NCBI GenBank assembly: GCA_018780025.1
Contig: JADMKH010000152.1
Coordinates: 1-14,621, forward strand
DNA: 14,621 bases
Reading direction: 5' to 3'
DNA from: Thiobacillus sp.
GTDB taxonomy: Bacteria; Pseudomonadota; Gammaproteobacteria; Burkholderiales; Thiobacillaceae
Shown here: positions 13,675 to 14,621 of the stretch, in pieces
Position numbering within the stretch: position 1 is the first letter of the stretch
How the letters are laid out: each line of letters begins with the position of its first letter
Translations under genes and position numbers: made by a program
The notes under the pieces: generated by a model
What the model saw: only the letters and a program-made list of their open reading frames with translations
Database searches by the model: none
Told to the model about the DNA's origin: nothing

Positions 13675-14317
13675 AGATCGACTCCAGAAGCCCGCTTATC
13701 AGCGTCCGCCCCTGTGCCTGCGCGGTTTCCCGGATGCCGAGGTCGCGACATTGGGTGACCCGCATTCCAGCATAGCCGCAGGGATTGATGGCCGCGAAGG
13801 GATGCAGATCCATGTCCACATTCAGCGCGAGGCCGTGATAGGTGCAGCCGCGCTTGACGCGCAAGCCCAGCGCGGCGATCTTCGCGCCGTCCACATACAC
13901 GCCCGGCGCGCCGTCCAGTCGGGCAGCAGCCACACCCTGTGCGGCCAGCAGATCAATCACCGCCTGTTCCATGCGCGTTACCAGTTCGCGGATGCCGTAA
14001 CCGCGCCGCCGCAGATCGACCAGCACATAGGCCACGACCTGACCGGGGCCGTGGTAGGTGATCTGGCCGCCGCGGTCGATGGGAATAACGGGGATATCGG
14101 TAGCCGCGATCAGATGCTCGGGTTTGCCGGCCTGGCCCTGGGTGTAGACCGGCGGATGTTCCAGCAGCCAGATTTCATCCGGGGTATCGGGCGACCGTTG
14201 TGCAGTGAAAGCCTGCATCGCCCGCCAGGTCGGTTCGTATTCGACCCGGCCCAGGCTGCGAACGACCGCCTCCGCCCCCTGAATCCTGACCCCTGAATCC
14301 TGACCCCTGGCACTCAC
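13667..14317 (-). CDS. lipB: Octanoyl-[acyl-carrier-protein]:protein N-octanoyltransferase
   Basis: A 216-residue enzyme that transfers octanoyl from ACP to the lipoyl domains of target enzymes, the step before LipA. Seen: EHPPVYTQGQAGK, RGGQITYHGPGQVVAY (His89), DGAKIAALGLRV with catalytic Lys146, TYHGLALNVDMDL, and INPCGYAGMRVTQ with the acyl-carrying Cys180. The conserved domain begins at SLGRVEYEPTW (about residue 21). No ATG, GTG or TTG lies in frame between there and a heptamer array, so translation must start upstream: GTG 14317 overlaps the ybeD stop (GTGA) and is preferred; ATG 14335 is the alternative (222 residues). Residues 4-14 or so (RGQDSGVRIQG) are therefore repeat-encoded. 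Confidence 0.95.
   Translation of the reverse strand: MSARGQDSGVRIQGAEAVVRSLGRVEYEPTWRAMQAFTAQRSPDTPDEIWLLEHPPVYTQGQAGKPEHLIAATDIPVIPIDRGGQITYHGPGQVVAYVLVDLRRRGYGIRELVTRMEQAVIDLLAAQGVAAARLDGAPGVYVDGAKIAALGLRVKRGCTYHGLALNVDMDLHPFAAINPCGYAGMRVTQCRDLGIRETAQAQGRTLISGLLESIYS
14275..14307 (-). repeat. Heptanucleotide array GGGGTCA/GGATTCA alternating, inside the lipB 5' end
   Basis: On the minus strand: GGGGTCA, GGATTCA, GGGGTCA, GGATTCA (14280-14307), then GGGGG, i.e. a 14-base higher-order unit twice. It starts six bases after the ybeD stop and is read in frame by lipB. A gain or loss of one unit would shift the lipB frame. Confidence 0.85.
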
Positions 14318-14580
14318 AGCGCCATCTTGACCCATGGATGGGACGTAATATCGCGGTACAGCGCATCGAGCTGGGCCTTGGAGGTCGCGCGCACCACACA
14401 GGTCACCGAAAGATAGTTGCCGCCGCTGGAGGCGCGCATTTCGACCGTGTCGGCCCTGAAATCCGGCGCATGGCGCTGCACCAGCTCCACCATGGTTTGC
14501 GCGAAATCGTCGCGCCGTTCGCCCATGATCTTGACGGGAAAGTCGGTGGGGAACGTCAGCAGGGTCTCTTCTTCGCTCAT
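14314..14580 (-). CDS. ybeD: YbeD/DUF493 family protein
   Basis: An 88-residue ACT-like (ferredoxin-fold) protein of the YbeD/DUF493 family: TFPTDFPVKIMGERRDDFAQTMVELVQRHAPDF, then SSGGNYLSVTCVVRATSKAQLDALYRDITSHPWVKMAL. The family is short, cytoplasmic and of unknown biochemical function, and usually sits directly before lipB, suggesting a link to lipoate metabolism. It overlaps the upstream aminotransferase gene by four bases (ATGA) and the lipB GTG by three, so the three genes are translationally coupled. Confidence 0.95.
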   Translation of the reverse strand: MSEEETLLTFPTDFPVKIMGERRDDFAQTMVELVQRHAPDFRADTVEMRASSGGNYLSVTCVVRATSKAQLDALYRDITSHPWVKMAL

Positions 14581-14621
14581 GCGCGCATCACCTGGTGTTT
14601 GAATGTTTGATACAAGGTGTC
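14577..14621 (-). CDS. C-terminal end of probable D-amino-acid aminotransferase (partial)
   Basis: An open frame enters from the right edge and ends with 14 residues, DTLYQTFKHQVMRA, at a TGA overlapping the ybeD ATG (ATGA). The LYQTFK-type ending and the position before ybeD-lipB resemble the D-alanine aminotransferase (Dat) gene that precedes ybeD in many betaproteobacteria. The identification rests mainly on context, because too little sequence is visible for a domain call. Confidence 0.5.
   Translation of the reverse strand, partial: DTLYQTFKHQVMRA

Overview
The window reads as chromosome of a GC-rich betaproteobacterium, probably of the Nitrosomonadales (Thiobacillus, Sulfuricella or Gallionella-like). 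This is inferred from the exosortase A (XrtA/EpsH, PEP-CTERM) exopolysaccharide genes, the D-aminotransferase/ybeD/lipB neighbourhood and the NodIJ-type ABC transporter typical of non-symbiotic betaproteobacteria. Gene density is very high and many neighbours overlap by 1 to 29 bases.

Region A (1-6664, minus strand) is the front half of an XrtA-associated exopolysaccharide operon. In transcription order it encodes an outer-membrane polysaccharide export lipoprotein, a Wzz-like chain-length protein, a tyrosine autokinase with a C-terminal Tyr cluster, an outer-membrane beta-barrel protein, an ExeA-like AAA ATPase, and UDP-GlcNAc 2-epimerase (wecB), which runs off the left edge. Exosortase and the glycosyltransferases are not in the window and are expected beyond base 1. 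A good sigma-54 -24/-12 element lies just ahead of the first gene.

Region B (6887-9877, plus strand) is a tightly packed five-gene run: a MazG-like pyrophosphohydrolase, a thioredoxin-fold [2Fe-2S] ferredoxin, an alpha/beta hydrolase, and a NodI/NodJ-type ABC ATPase and permease. It converges on lipA.

Region C (9892-14621) carries pieces of a lipoate cluster. At the right edge are the tail of a probable D-amino-acid aminotransferase, ybeD and lipB (minus strand); lipA (minus) sits about 2.8 kb away. Between them are a divergent two-gene unit (an exported protein of unknown function and a TlpA-type thioredoxin) and a two-gene minus-strand operon (a degenerate TrpD-like protein and a small Rieske ferredoxin). 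The promoter of that operon carries a near-consensus IscR-type operator that overlaps the end of lipB.

The most unusual non-coding content is in the convergent gap 11950-12190. It holds a REPIN-like pair of inverted REP elements with GTAG heads, nested in the loop of a split 23-base inverted repeat that ends in a T-tract. The gap is flanked by heptanucleotide arrays (GGRKTCA) whose first G is the last base of the stop codon of each flanking gene. A third array of the same family sits directly after ybeD and has been absorbed into the 5' end of lipB. No tRNA, rRNA, CRISPR array or transposase gene was seen.
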